A program made the translations under genes and the position numbers. This document shows, piece after piece, positions 57,047-64,000 of a DNA stretch of 64,000 nt. The notes beneath the pieces are model-generated. The model worked only from the letters and a program-made list of their open reading frames with translations. It searched no databases and was not told the origin of the DNA. How positions within the stretch are numbered: position 1 is the stretch's first letter; every line of letters begins with the position of its first letter. Origin of the DNA: Rubrivivax sp. (GTDB lineage: Bacteria > Pseudomonadota > Gammaproteobacteria > Burkholderiales > Burkholderiaceae_C); assembly GCA_027490215.1 (NCBI GenBank), contig JAIXYO010000066.1, positions 124,001 through 188,000 of the forward strand, written 5' to 3'.

Positions 57047-58735
57047 GTGAAAAGACCTCCTTCTTCGCTGCCACGAACGCGACTCGTGGTCTTGCTGATC
57101 ACCACACTGATGGCCGGCCCCCAGTTGGCTCAAGCGCAGGAGCGCGAGGACCTCGAAAAGTTGCGAGCCACGGTGCTGAGCCTCGTCAGCACCCTGGTGA
57201 AGAACGGCGTCATGTCGCGCAGCCAGGCCGACGCCATGATGCGCGACGCGCAACGGGCGGCGCAAACCCAACTGGCGGCGGCGCCTCCGCCTGACATCGG
57301 TGCTGACGGTAAAAAGATCGTGCGCGTGCCCTACGTGCCTGAGGCCGTGCGCACCCAGATGCGCGAGCAGATCACGGCTGAGGTCCTGGCCAGCACGCGT
57401 GGCTCGGGCGGCACCGAATCGGCTGGCGCGAGCGAAGCCGGTGGGCGGCTGAAGATTTTTGGCGACATCCGCTTGCGCGGCGAGGCCATCCGGCAAGGCT
57501 CCGGCAACACTGCCGCCACGGACTACAGCCTCGGGCAGCCGAACCTGACGCGTGCGGCCGACGTCTGGGGCTACACCTTCTCCGATCTGAAAGCAGACAC
57601 TCAGGAGGATCTGGATCGCACCCGTGTTCGCGCCCGCATCGGCTTCCAGTTTGCCGTTACCGAAGAGGTCACGGCCGGGCTGACCTTGTCCACCGGCGGT
57701 GTGACGGGGCCGACCTCGACCAACCAGACGATGGCCTCTGGCGGTGGCCAGACCCCGGGTTTCTTCAACAAGTACGCGGTCACGGTGGACCGCGCCTTCT
57801 TGTCGCTGGAGCCGCTCAAAGGGCTGCGGCTGAACGGCGGCCGGTTTGCGAACCCATTCATGGGCACCGACCTGGTGTGGGCCGACGACCTGAACTTCGA
57901 GGGCTTCGCCGCGTCCTACAAGATGCCTCTCGACAGCCAGTGGACAGGCTTCGCCACCGCCGGCTGGTTCCCCCTGTCGTTCAAGGGCCAAGCCAACCAA
58001 CGCAGCCTGACGGCGATCCAGGGCGGCGTGGACTGGCGCTTCGGCACGCGAGCCAATGCGTTGAAAGTGGCAATGGCCCTGTACGACTACAACGGCATCG
58101 AAGGCATCAAGGAGACTGCCCTCGACACGCAGGGGCGTAACTACGCGGTGCGGTCAGAGTACGGCTCCAACTACCGCCAGCGTGGCAACACGCTGTTTCG
58201 CGTCAACAGCGACCTGGCGGGTGACACGGAGGCCAAGTCAACCAAATGGGGCCTGGCATCTGGCTTCCGCGAGCTGGATCTGACTGCGGTGCTCGACCTG
58301 AACTTGTACGACCCGATTCATTTGGTCCTCACCGGCGACGTCGTGATCAACATGGACTACGGTCGCAACAAGATCAAGCGCAAGACAGGCCTGAGAGTGT
58401 CCGACGGCAGTGACCTGGGCTATCTCGTCAAGGCGCAGATCGGCATGCCGGTGATCGCTCAGACTGCGGACTGGAACCTGTCGCTGGGCTACCGCCAGCT
58501 CGGCAGCGATGCGGTACTCGATGCCTTCACCAGTTCGGACTTCGGACGGGGCGGTACCAACAACAAGGGCTTCACCCTTGCCGGCAGCTACGGCCTCTGG
58601 AAGAACACGTGGCTGTCTGCGCGCTGGATGTCGTCGGACCTCGTCGACTCCATGGTTCCGAGCCAAGCCGGTGTCGGCAAGCGGACCAAGTTCAGCGTGG
58701 ACACGCTGCAGCTTGATCTGAACGCGCGCTTCTGA
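57047..58735 (+). CDS. Putative porin
   Basis: Outer-membrane protein of 562 residues. A signal peptide (TRLVVLLITTLMAGPQLAQA) is followed by a helical periplasmic segment (ERED-LEKLRATVLSLVSTLVKNG), then a barrel beginning GGRLKIFGDIRLRGEAIRQG and ending in Phe (VDTLQLDLNARF). The composition fits the putative-porin family (PF16930-type), which shares the N-terminal helix and SRSQADAMM element. It uses a GTG at 57047, 38 bases after tonB. Its stop overlaps the next ATG (TGATG). It could be the outer-membrane target of the TonB-like protein. Confidence 0.85.
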   Translation: MKRPPSSLPRTRLVVLLITTLMAGPQLAQAQEREDLEKLRATVLSLVSTLVKNGVMSRSQADAMMRDAQRAAQTQLAAAPPPDIGADGKKIVRVPYVPEAVRTQMREQITAEVLASTRGSGGTESAGASEAGGRLKIFGDIRLRGEAIRQGSGNTAATDYSLGQPNLTRAADVWGYTFSDLKADTQEDLDRTRVRARIGFQFAVTEEVTAGLTLSTGGVTGPTSTNQTMASGGGQTPGFFNKYAVTVDRAFLSLEPLKGLRLNGGRFANPFMGTDLVWADDLNFEGFAASYKMPLDSQWTGFATAGWFPLSFKGQANQRSLTAIQGGVDWRFGTRANALKVAMALYDYNGIEGIKETALDTQGRNYAVRSEYGSNYRQRGNTLFRVNSDLAGDTEAKSTKWGLASGFRELDLTAVLDLNLYDPIHLVLTGDVVINMDYGRNKIKRKTGLRVSDGSDLGYLVKAQIGMPVIAQTADWNLSLGYRQLGSDAVLDAFTSSDFGRGGTNNKGFTLAGSYGLWKNTWLSARWMSSDLVDSMVPSQAGVGKRTKFSVDTLQLDLNARF

Positions 58736-59574
58736 TGCGCTCCGCTGAAGTGCGCAACGCAGGGTGGGTGTTGTCGCTGGGGGCGGCGTTGCTTCTGGCC
58801 GGGCCGGCCGCAGCAGTCGCCCAGGATGCCAAGAACGCCAAGGAGCAGGTCAGGGCGTTGCAGCAACGCCTGCGCGCCAGCGAGGCGGAAAAGGCCAAAC
58901 TGGCGCAAGAGCGCGCGGCCCTCGACGGGGAGGCCAAGGCGGCGCAGGCCAGTTTGACCGAATCCCTGCGCAAGTCCGCCGCAGCTTCATATCGGCTGGG
59001 CCAGAGCGACAAGGCACTGCAGGCGGCGCTGGACGAAAAAGCGGCTGTGGCCGAACGTTTGGCGGCTGCAGAGGCGCAGCTTTCGGTCTTGAGTGCTTCG
59101 TTGGCCGAGCGAGAGGGAGAGTTGCAGCGCACAGGCGTGGTGTTGGGTCAGTCCGAAGCGACATTGGCGCTGCGCACCACGGCCCTGGGCGAGTGCACCG
59201 AGAAGAACGACGGGCTCTACCGCCTGGGCCACATGCTGCTGTCGCAATACCCGGCCAAGGCGTTGACCACGCCGCTTGGCAAGGAGCCAGTGACCCAGCT
59301 GTCGCGCGTGACTGTCGAAAACAAGATGGAAGAGCTGCGCGATGCACTCGATGAGCAGCAATACGGGCCGGCGCGACAGGCTCGCCGCGACGCTGAGGCG
59401 CGACTGGCTGCCGAGGTGGCGAGGCTCCCTCCAGCGACCGCGACATCCGCCGAGCTCGATCCGGCAGTCATCATGGCGCGTGAGCGCAACGAGCGCGCCT
59501 TGCGAGCCCAGCAGGCGAACGTGGACAAATGGACAAGCAAGGCGCTGACATTCTTCCAGGGCCTCGAGTGGTAA
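58735..59574 (+). CDS. Periplasmic coiled-coil protein
   Basis: A 279-residue protein with a signal peptide (WVLSLGAALLLAGPAAAVAQ). It is almost entirely helical: heptad-rich sequence from KEQVRALQQRLRASEAEKAK to AAEAQLSVLSASLAEREGEL, then a C-terminal part with CTEKNDGLYRLGHMLLSQYP. No enzymatic motif is seen. It overlaps the porin gene by one base and ends the operon. It probably acts as a periplasmic spacer or adaptor for the secretion or porin complex. The single mature Cys (GECTEK) could be functional. Confidence 0.8.
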   Translation: MRSAEVRNAGWVLSLGAALLLAGPAAAVAQDAKNAKEQVRALQQRLRASEAEKAKLAQERAALDGEAKAAQASLTESLRKSAAASYRLGQSDKALQAALDEKAAVAERLAAAEAQLSVLSASLAEREGELQRTGVVLGQSEATLALRTTALGECTEKNDGLYRLGHMLLSQYPAKALTTPLGKEPVTQLSRVTVENKMEELRDALDEQQYGPARQARRDAEARLAAEVARLPPATATSAELDPAVIMARERNERALRAQQANVDKWTSKALTFFQGLEW

Positions 59575-59930
59575 ATCGTCGCGAGCGCGACGGCACTGTG
59601 CTGCTCTGCTGAGTCAAGACGTAGCGATCGCCGCCGCAATGGCTCGGATCAACGAGCACCGAATACTCAACCAAGAGCCGTATCGATGCGGCGGCGCACG
59701 GCCGAGCCCCATGGCAGACCTGGAAAGGGTTGGCTATCGATCGTCATTTGATTCGTGGTTTCTTGCGCACATTTGACATATATGTAAAAAGCGTTATATG
59801 GTTAAATAGATCAAAGCGGTTCACTGCGTCGGTCTCTGGCGAAATCACGTGCGTATCGAGCATCGGGTCTGGGCCTTGTGCGGCACCGTTGTGAACAGCG
59901 AGCCTGAAACTTCAAACGAGCCGAGACGCG
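59575..59930. other. Leader of the glycosyltransferase operon
   Basis: No gene over 356 bases. A perfect palindrome (CGTCGCG, AG, CGCGACG at 59577-59592) after the stop may stop transcription weakly; it has no T tract. GCTCG/CGAGC arms lie near 59643-59658. A TTGACA box at 59773 and the shared motif at 59783-59808 mark the likely promoter. Confidence 0.5.
59783..59808 (+). promoter_or_regulatory. Shared leader motif, copy 2 (glycosyltransferase operon)
   Basis: TGTAAAA, ten bases, GGTTAAATA, 22/26 identical to 30002-30027. It is preceded by TTGACA (59773-59778) with TATATG sixteen bases downstream, so the motif overlaps a plausible sigma70 promoter 123 bases upstream of the next gene. Confidence 0.55.
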
Positions 59931-61040
59931 ATGAGTAAAGACAAGAGCCGTTCAGCATCTGTCATCAAGGCCAAGCCGGCCGACACCTTTGAGGGCCTCG
60001 AAGTGGCCGTCGAATACGGCGCTCCGCCAGTGGCAGATGATTTTTCGCCGGCCGTGGAAGCGCGGCCTGCCAAGCCCAGGCAGCGGGGAGCCCGGACTCC
60101 GCGAGTCCCGGCCGTCGAGAAGGCAAAGACTCCGAGTCGGGGGCGGCGCCTTGCAGTCCCGGCAGAAGCGGCCAGTAGCCCCGCCGTGCCGATTCACCAG
60201 ATCTACTTTCGAGACGACCAGCGGCAAGGCCTGGATGCCGACCTCGTTCCATACAACAACTCTGGCCAGGCCGGCGCCTTGCTCGAGTTCGAGGTCTTCG
60301 AGCGATTGATGGGGGCAGGGGGCATGGGATCTGCGCCTCGGTGGGGCGCTGTCTCGTGGAAGTTCTTCGCGAAAACCGGCCTGCGCGGCGCCGACCTGGC
60401 GACCCTGATACAGGCCGACCCTGGTTGCGACCTGTACTTTTGCAACCCCAGTCCGGACAACGAGGCCATCTACATCAACCTCTGGCAACAGGGGGTGGTT
60501 TCGCACCCCGGGTTCCGCGAGCTCAGCCAGGCGGTGCTCGAGGCCGCCGGCCTGCCGTCGCAGCAGCTCGACGCGATCATGCCGTCCCAGGCTTTTTCGA
60601 CCTGCAACTATTTCGTCGGCAGCCAGGCCTTCTGGTCCAGTTACCTGCCGTTCGTGCGCGGAATCGTCGACACCGCCCGGACCACGCTGCCGACCGCCGT
60701 GCTCAGCGTGCTGGATTCCAGCGCCAGCGACCCACGCGACCTGCACGCAGGCGCGAGCTACTGGCCGTTCATCGTCGAGCGCTTGCTGCCGGCGTACCTT
60801 CGCGGTCCGGGCTCCTCATTGAACGTGCGCAAGTTGACGCTGCCTGAGCCTGAAAACCGGCTCAATTCACACCTCCGCCGTTTGCGGGAGATGAAGGACG
60901 TGGCGCATCGCACCCGCTCGCAGTGGCTTTACTCGTGCTGGCTGCATTACCGCAACCTGTACCTGCTGCAGGCCAACGGCCGCGAATGGTGTGTGCGCTA
61001 CCTGCCGCAGTTGACGCCGGCCGAGATAGTCTTCTGGTAG
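59931..61040 (+). CDS. Protein of unknown function in a glycosylation locus
   Basis: A cytoplasmic-looking protein of 369 residues without signal peptide. The N-terminal 80 residues are basic and low-complexity (PAKPRQRGARTPRVPAVEK). The conserved-looking core starts at PIHQIYFRDDQRQGLDADLV and continues through EFEVFERLMGAGG, WGAVSWKFFAKTGLRGADL, YFCNPSPDNEAIYINLWQQG and FSTCNYFVGSQAFWSSYLPF. The layout (an acceptor-like beginning, aromatic motifs, an NPSPDNE element) recalls glycosyltransferase-type proteins, but I do not recognise the family. It precedes the GT41-like gene by five bases, so the two are translated together. Confidence 0.75.
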   Translation: MSKDKSRSASVIKAKPADTFEGLEVAVEYGAPPVADDFSPAVEARPAKPRQRGARTPRVPAVEKAKTPSRGRRLAVPAEAASSPAVPIHQIYFRDDQRQGLDADLVPYNNSGQAGALLEFEVFERLMGAGGMGSAPRWGAVSWKFFAKTGLRGADLATLIQADPGCDLYFCNPSPDNEAIYINLWQQGVVSHPGFRELSQAVLEAAGLPSQQLDAIMPSQAFSTCNYFVGSQAFWSSYLPFVRGIVDTARTTLPTAVLSVLDSSASDPRDLHAGASYWPFIVERLLPAYLRGPGSSLNVRKLTLPEPENRLNSHLRRLREMKDVAHRTRSQWLYSCWLHYRNLYLLQANGREWCVRYLPQLTPAEIVFW

Positions 61041-61045
61041 CACCG

Positions 61046-62578
61046 ATGTCGGCAGAAGCGTTGCAGGGCTTGCTGGCGCAGGCCCGACAGGCCATGTCTC
61101 TTGGTGACACGGCGTCGTCGCAACGTGCTTACGCGCAGGCCCATCAGCTGGCGCCAGAGAGTGACCCGGTGCTGATGGATCTGTCGGCTGCGTGTCTGCT
61201 GAACGGCGAGGTCGATGCATCGCTGCGCCTCGCGCGCCATGCGATCTCGCGCAGCGGTGGCTGGCGTGCCCAGCTGTTGGCAGCGCATGCCACCCAGCGT
61301 CTGCAGCAGCTCGACGAGTGCGCGCGACACCTGCAGCTGGCCCTGAGCGATGCGGAAATGCCGCTGGCCACGCGCACGTCGGCCTTGCAGCAACGGGCGC
61401 AAGTGCAGCTCAACGGCTTTGGCGATGCCTCGGCGGCGGCATTGTCGACGCGGCTGGCCGCCGAGCTGGACCCCGAGCTGGACCTCGCAGCCGAACTGGC
61501 GGCTTGCGTGGCCGCGCTCTACATCGGCGAGCAGCCCCGCACGGAAATCATGGCCCGGTTTTCGGCCTTGGGCCGCCGACTCACGCCGCCGGTGCATGCG
61601 TCGCCACGCCACCGCCGGGCGCGGTCGGCCCGGCTGCGCATCGGGCTGGTTTCGCCGCAGTTCTGCGCATCGCCGGTGGGATTCCTGACGATCGGCGCCT
61701 TGACCTGCCTCGCGCGCGAGGCGGACCTCGTGTACTTCGATCGGGGCGGCAGGGCCGACTGGGCGCAAGCGCTGTTTCGACAGACGGCCAGTCATTGGCA
61801 CGACTGTGCGGGCATGGGGGCCTTGCAGCTCTGCACCGCGATGGTCGACGCACAACTCGACGCGCTCATCGACCTCGGCGGATGGACAGATCCGGTTGCG
61901 CTGCAGGCGCTGCTGGCACGGCCAGCGCCCCGGCAGCTGAAGTGGGTGGGCGGGCAGGCCGCAAGCACGGGATTGAGCTGCTTCGATGGCTTCATCACCG
62001 ATGCCCGACAGGTGCCAAGCGCTGCTGCCGGTCTCTACACAGAGCCGCTGCTGAACGCGCGCATCGGCTATGTGAGCTACACCGCACCGCCTTACGCGAG
62101 CGGCCTGGCCGCAGCCGCAGCGCACCCGCCACCACCTTCACCGCCGTCCCGTAAAGGTATGGTGGCAGTGGCCGCCAACCCTGCCAAGATCAGCGCCCTG
62201 ACCGCTGAGCGTATCCGGGCGTTGCGGCCGCGGCGCCTTGTGCTGATCGATCACCGTTGGCGCCACGAGGGCACCCGGCAGGCGGCATCGAGACGCCTCG
62301 GCTCTCTGATGGACGTGGCCGAATTCCAGGCGCCGACGGACCACCCCGGCTACCTGCAGGCGCTGCAAGGACTCGACGCGACCTTCGTCGATACCGAACC
62401 CTATGCCATGGGGCTGGCGGCAATCGAGCTGCGACTGATGGGCAAGCACATCCACGCCATGCGGCGGCCTCGCTCGGCCCTGATGTGCGAGCGCCATGCC
62501 GTCTCGCATCTGGCGGCCCGCCGTTTCGACCACCACGCCGGGTTGGCCCGGCAACTGTTGCAGTGGTGCGGGTCATGA
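61046..62578 (+). CDS. TPR/GT41 (O-GlcNAc transferase-like) glycosyltransferase
   Basis: A 510-residue protein whose N-terminal about 180 residues are helical TPR-like repeats (LLAQARQAMSLGDTASSQRA; LMDLSAACLLNGEVDASLRLA), followed by a GT41-type catalytic region. Family features: RLRIGLVSPQFCASPVGF, LDALIDLGGWTDPVALQALL, QLKWVGGQAASTGLSCFDGF with ITDARQVP, the sugar-nucleotide segment VAVAANPAKISALTAERI, and DTEPYAMGLAAIELRLMGKH. OGT and HMW1C glycosylate proteins in the cytoplasm with UDP-GlcNAc or UDP-glucose. A large secreted adhesin is encoded just upstream, so it is the obvious candidate substrate (inference). It overlaps the next gene by ATGA. Confidence 0.88.
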   Translation: MSAEALQGLLAQARQAMSLGDTASSQRAYAQAHQLAPESDPVLMDLSAACLLNGEVDASLRLARHAISRSGGWRAQLLAAHATQRLQQLDECARHLQLALSDAEMPLATRTSALQQRAQVQLNGFGDASAAALSTRLAAELDPELDLAAELAACVAALYIGEQPRTEIMARFSALGRRLTPPVHASPRHRRARSARLRIGLVSPQFCASPVGFLTIGALTCLAREADLVYFDRGGRADWAQALFRQTASHWHDCAGMGALQLCTAMVDAQLDALIDLGGWTDPVALQALLARPAPRQLKWVGGQAASTGLSCFDGFITDARQVPSAAAGLYTEPLLNARIGYVSYTAPPYASGLAAAAAHPPPPSPPSRKGMVAVAANPAKISALTAERIRALRPRRLVLIDHRWRHEGTRQAASRRLGSLMDVAEFQAPTDHPGYLQALQGLDATFVDTEPYAMGLAAIELRLMGKHIHAMRRPRSALMCERHAVSHLAARRFDHHAGLARQLLQWCGS

Positions 62579-63222
62579 CGGGGCTTCACTGGTGCCGGCT
62601 CTCCGATCTGTCGGCTGGCCGCTGTGCGCCGCTGCCGGCCTGTGCCGTGGTGGCGGTGATGCCCTGGTTGCGCCGCGCCGCGGCGCGGCGCGCTGCGCAA
62701 CTGATGCACGACCGCGCAGGAGCGCCTCTGGTGGTGCTGGCCGTGCAGGATGACCTGGGCGCCGGCCCCGTGGCGGTGTGGAACGCGGCACTGCGTTTCG
62801 TCGCCAGCCCATGGATGATCTACTGCGCCGAAGACGCATTTGCAGGCCGTCAGTGGCTGCGGCTGGCTCTCGACCGCATGGCACAGATGCCCGGCTGCGG
62901 TCTGCTGGCCTTCAACGATGGCAAGTGGTTCGGCCAGCTGGCCGCCTTCGGCCTCGTGCGCAGGAGCTGGCTGCAGGGCCTGTATGGCGGTGCCCTTTTC
63001 CACCCCGGCTACACCCGCCACTACGGCGACACCGAGCTGACCCTGATCGCGCGCCAGCAGCAGTGTCTGGCCTACCACCCGCATGCCTTGCTGATCGAGG
63101 TGGACCACGACAAGGACCGGCGCGCCGTGGACGCAGCTGATCGCGACTTGTTCCTGCGCCGTGCCGCCACGGGCTTCGACAACCTCGTTCTCGACCCGGC
63201 CTTGCTGGCGGCCTTTTCCTGA
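62575..63222 (+). CDS. GT-A-like glycosyltransferase, partial similarity
   Basis: A 215-residue protein without signal peptide. The sequence has the layout of family 2-type transferases: an aspartate pair region (LVVLAVQDDLGAG), IYCAEDAFAGRQWLRLALDR, CGLLAFNDGKWFGQLAAFGLVRR, then YGGALFHPGYTRHYGDTELT and LLIEVDHDKDRRAVD. The EDAF and D-x-E/H segments could bind metal and sugar nucleotide. The start overlaps the GT41 stop by four bases. The acceptor is not known; the operon context suggests extension or partner modification of the GT41 product. Confidence 0.7.
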   Translation: MTGLHWCRLSDLSAGRCAPLPACAVVAVMPWLRRAAARRAAQLMHDRAGAPLVVLAVQDDLGAGPVAVWNAALRFVASPWMIYCAEDAFAGRQWLRLALDRMAQMPGCGLLAFNDGKWFGQLAAFGLVRRSWLQGLYGGALFHPGYTRHYGDTELTLIARQQQCLAYHPHALLIEVDHDKDRRAVDAADRDLFLRRAATGFDNLVLDPALLAAFS

Positions 63223-63258
63223 ACGGCTCCCGCCGCCATTGATCTCACGCACCTCCGT

Positions 63259-64000
63259 ATGAGCCTTTCACAGTTGCCCATTGAATGGCGAAGCTGGCTC
63301 CTCGGAAGCCTGCAGCGCGGCTGCAAGCCGGCCGATCTGCTTCGCAGCATGAATGCCCACGGCGCCATCACCGCCCAGGTGGCCATGGCCGCATTGACCG
63401 AAGCGCGCCACAACAGCCGTGACGTTCACCTCGCGGGGCCGGACAGCACCACCGTCGCCGCGGCGCCGTGGTTGGACTCACGGCAGCGAACCATGGCTGT
63501 ACCCGGCCACCAGGTCGACGTGCGCGTCGTGCTGTCGCAGCCCGACATCGTGGTGATGGATCACCTGCTGACCCCGCCCGAATGCGCTGCGATGTGCCGG
63601 CTCGCACAGTCGGCCGTTTTGACTCAGTCGCCTGGCGATGATCCCGTGCTGTCGGTGCTGGAGCGGCGCGTGAGCGCGTTGGCGCACTGGCCTCTCAGCC
63701 ATTTCGAACCGTTTCAATTCAGCCGCTTCGCGCCGGACGATGCCGACGGCACGCACGGCGTCGGTGCCGATTTCGAAGTTGCCTCCAATACCCATCCCGT
63801 TGGCGACGCCAGCGGCTCACGTGTTGGCCTGTTCGTAGTCGTGCTGGAAGCGCCGCAGACGGGGGGCGGGATCGCCGTGCCGCAGGCCGATGGCTTGCGC
63901 GTGATGCCATGTGCCGGCTCGGCACTGTGGATCCAGCAGCGAACCCACCACGACGGGCATGTTTCGCATGGCGCCCCGGCCGTCGTTGACCCGGTGCGCT
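63259..64000 (+). CDS. Prolyl-4-hydroxylase-like 2OG-Fe(II) oxygenase (partial, runs off the window)
   Basis: The first 247 codons are in the window. Residues about 1-90 are helical. The next part resembles prolyl-4-hydroxylases: QPDIVVMDHLLTPPECAAMC, FQFSRFAPDDADGTHGVGAD, VGLFVVVLEAPQTGGGIAVP and the segment around HVSHGAPAVVDPVR, where the second iron-ligand histidine is kept. The first ligand motif (H-x-D) is not obvious: the aligned sequence reads GADFEV. Either a degenerate protein or a divergent ligand set is possible. It follows the GT-A-like gene by 36 bases. Hydroxylation of proline or lysine before glycosylation is an attractive but unproved role. Confidence 0.65.
   Translation, partial: MSLSQLPIEWRSWLLGSLQRGCKPADLLRSMNAHGAITAQVAMAALTEARHNSRDVHLAGPDSTTVAAAPWLDSRQRTMAVPGHQVDVRVVLSQPDIVVMDHLLTPPECAAMCRLAQSAVLTQSPGDDPVLSVLERRVSALAHWPLSHFEPFQFSRFAPDDADGTHGVGADFEVASNTHPVGDASGSRVGLFVVVLEAPQTGGGIAVPQADGLRVMPCAGSALWIQQRTHHDGHVSHGAPAVVDPVR

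Overview
The window comes from a high-GC phototrophic betaproteobacterium, most likely a Burkholderiales member of the Rubrivivax/Roseateles type. The evidence is a purple-bacterial photosynthesis gene cluster (bch, crt, ppsR, aerR) with carotenoid genes of the spheroidene/spirilloxanthin kind, a periplasmic HiPIP, and flanking genes (phaR, rimO, smpB, ratA/rnfH, guaB, guaA) typical of that order. No rRNA, tRNA, CRISPR array or insertion sequence was seen.

Region 1 (1-18.4 kb) is the photosynthesis cluster. On the minus strand bchF-bchN-bchB-bchH (bchH cut by the window edge) form one overlapping operon, read from a promoter that carries two PpsR-like operators. Divergently run the cobalamin-domain antirepressor aerR/ppaA, the redox repressor ppsR, and crtA-crtD-crtC. 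crtB and crtI are on the minus strand, and bchG, a bch2/pucC-like transporter gene, bchP and a small membrane protein gene are on the plus strand. The crtI-bchG intergenic region holds a perfect TGT-N12-ACA site overlapping a sigma70-like promoter. A HiPIP gene closes the cluster.

Region 2 (18.9-29.8 kb) is ordinary core genome: phaR, rimO, metC-like, an acyltransferase, smpB, ratA, rnfH, a DUF4124 protein, then guaB - Tet-family MFS exporter - guaA.

Region 3 (30-38.3 kb) is a curli-type locus: a TPR-secretin lipoprotein with no other type II secretion genes beside it, a small cysteine-containing secreted protein, csgE, csgF, a csgG with a long Ala/Pro repeat tail, a LuxR-type regulator, and two curlin-repeat proteins. 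A 5'-truncated outer-membrane barrel gene follows.

Region 4 (38.6-59.6 kb) is the most unusual part. After a secreted protein of unknown function comes a two-partner secretion pair (an FhaC/ShlB-like transporter and a 3,934-residue filamentous-haemagglutinin-like exoprotein). It runs directly into a DUF2341-LamG-ExbB fusion, two ExbD proteins, a TonB-like protein, a putative porin and a coiled-coil periplasmic protein. Several of these genes overlap or abut, so they look like one transcription unit. This suggests a surface-adhesin secretion system coupled to proton-motive force.

Region 5 (59.9-64 kb) is a likely protein-modification island: an unknown protein, a TPR/GT41 O-GlcNAc-transferase-like protein, a GT-A-like glycosyltransferase, and a truncated prolyl-4-hydroxylase-like oxygenase. 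A 26-base motif is shared by the leader of this operon and the leader of the secretin/curli operon. A 33-base identical repeat precedes both the curlin gene and the 38.6 kb secreted-protein gene. Both suggest that regions 3 to 5 are co-regulated, perhaps by the LuxR-type protein encoded between them.
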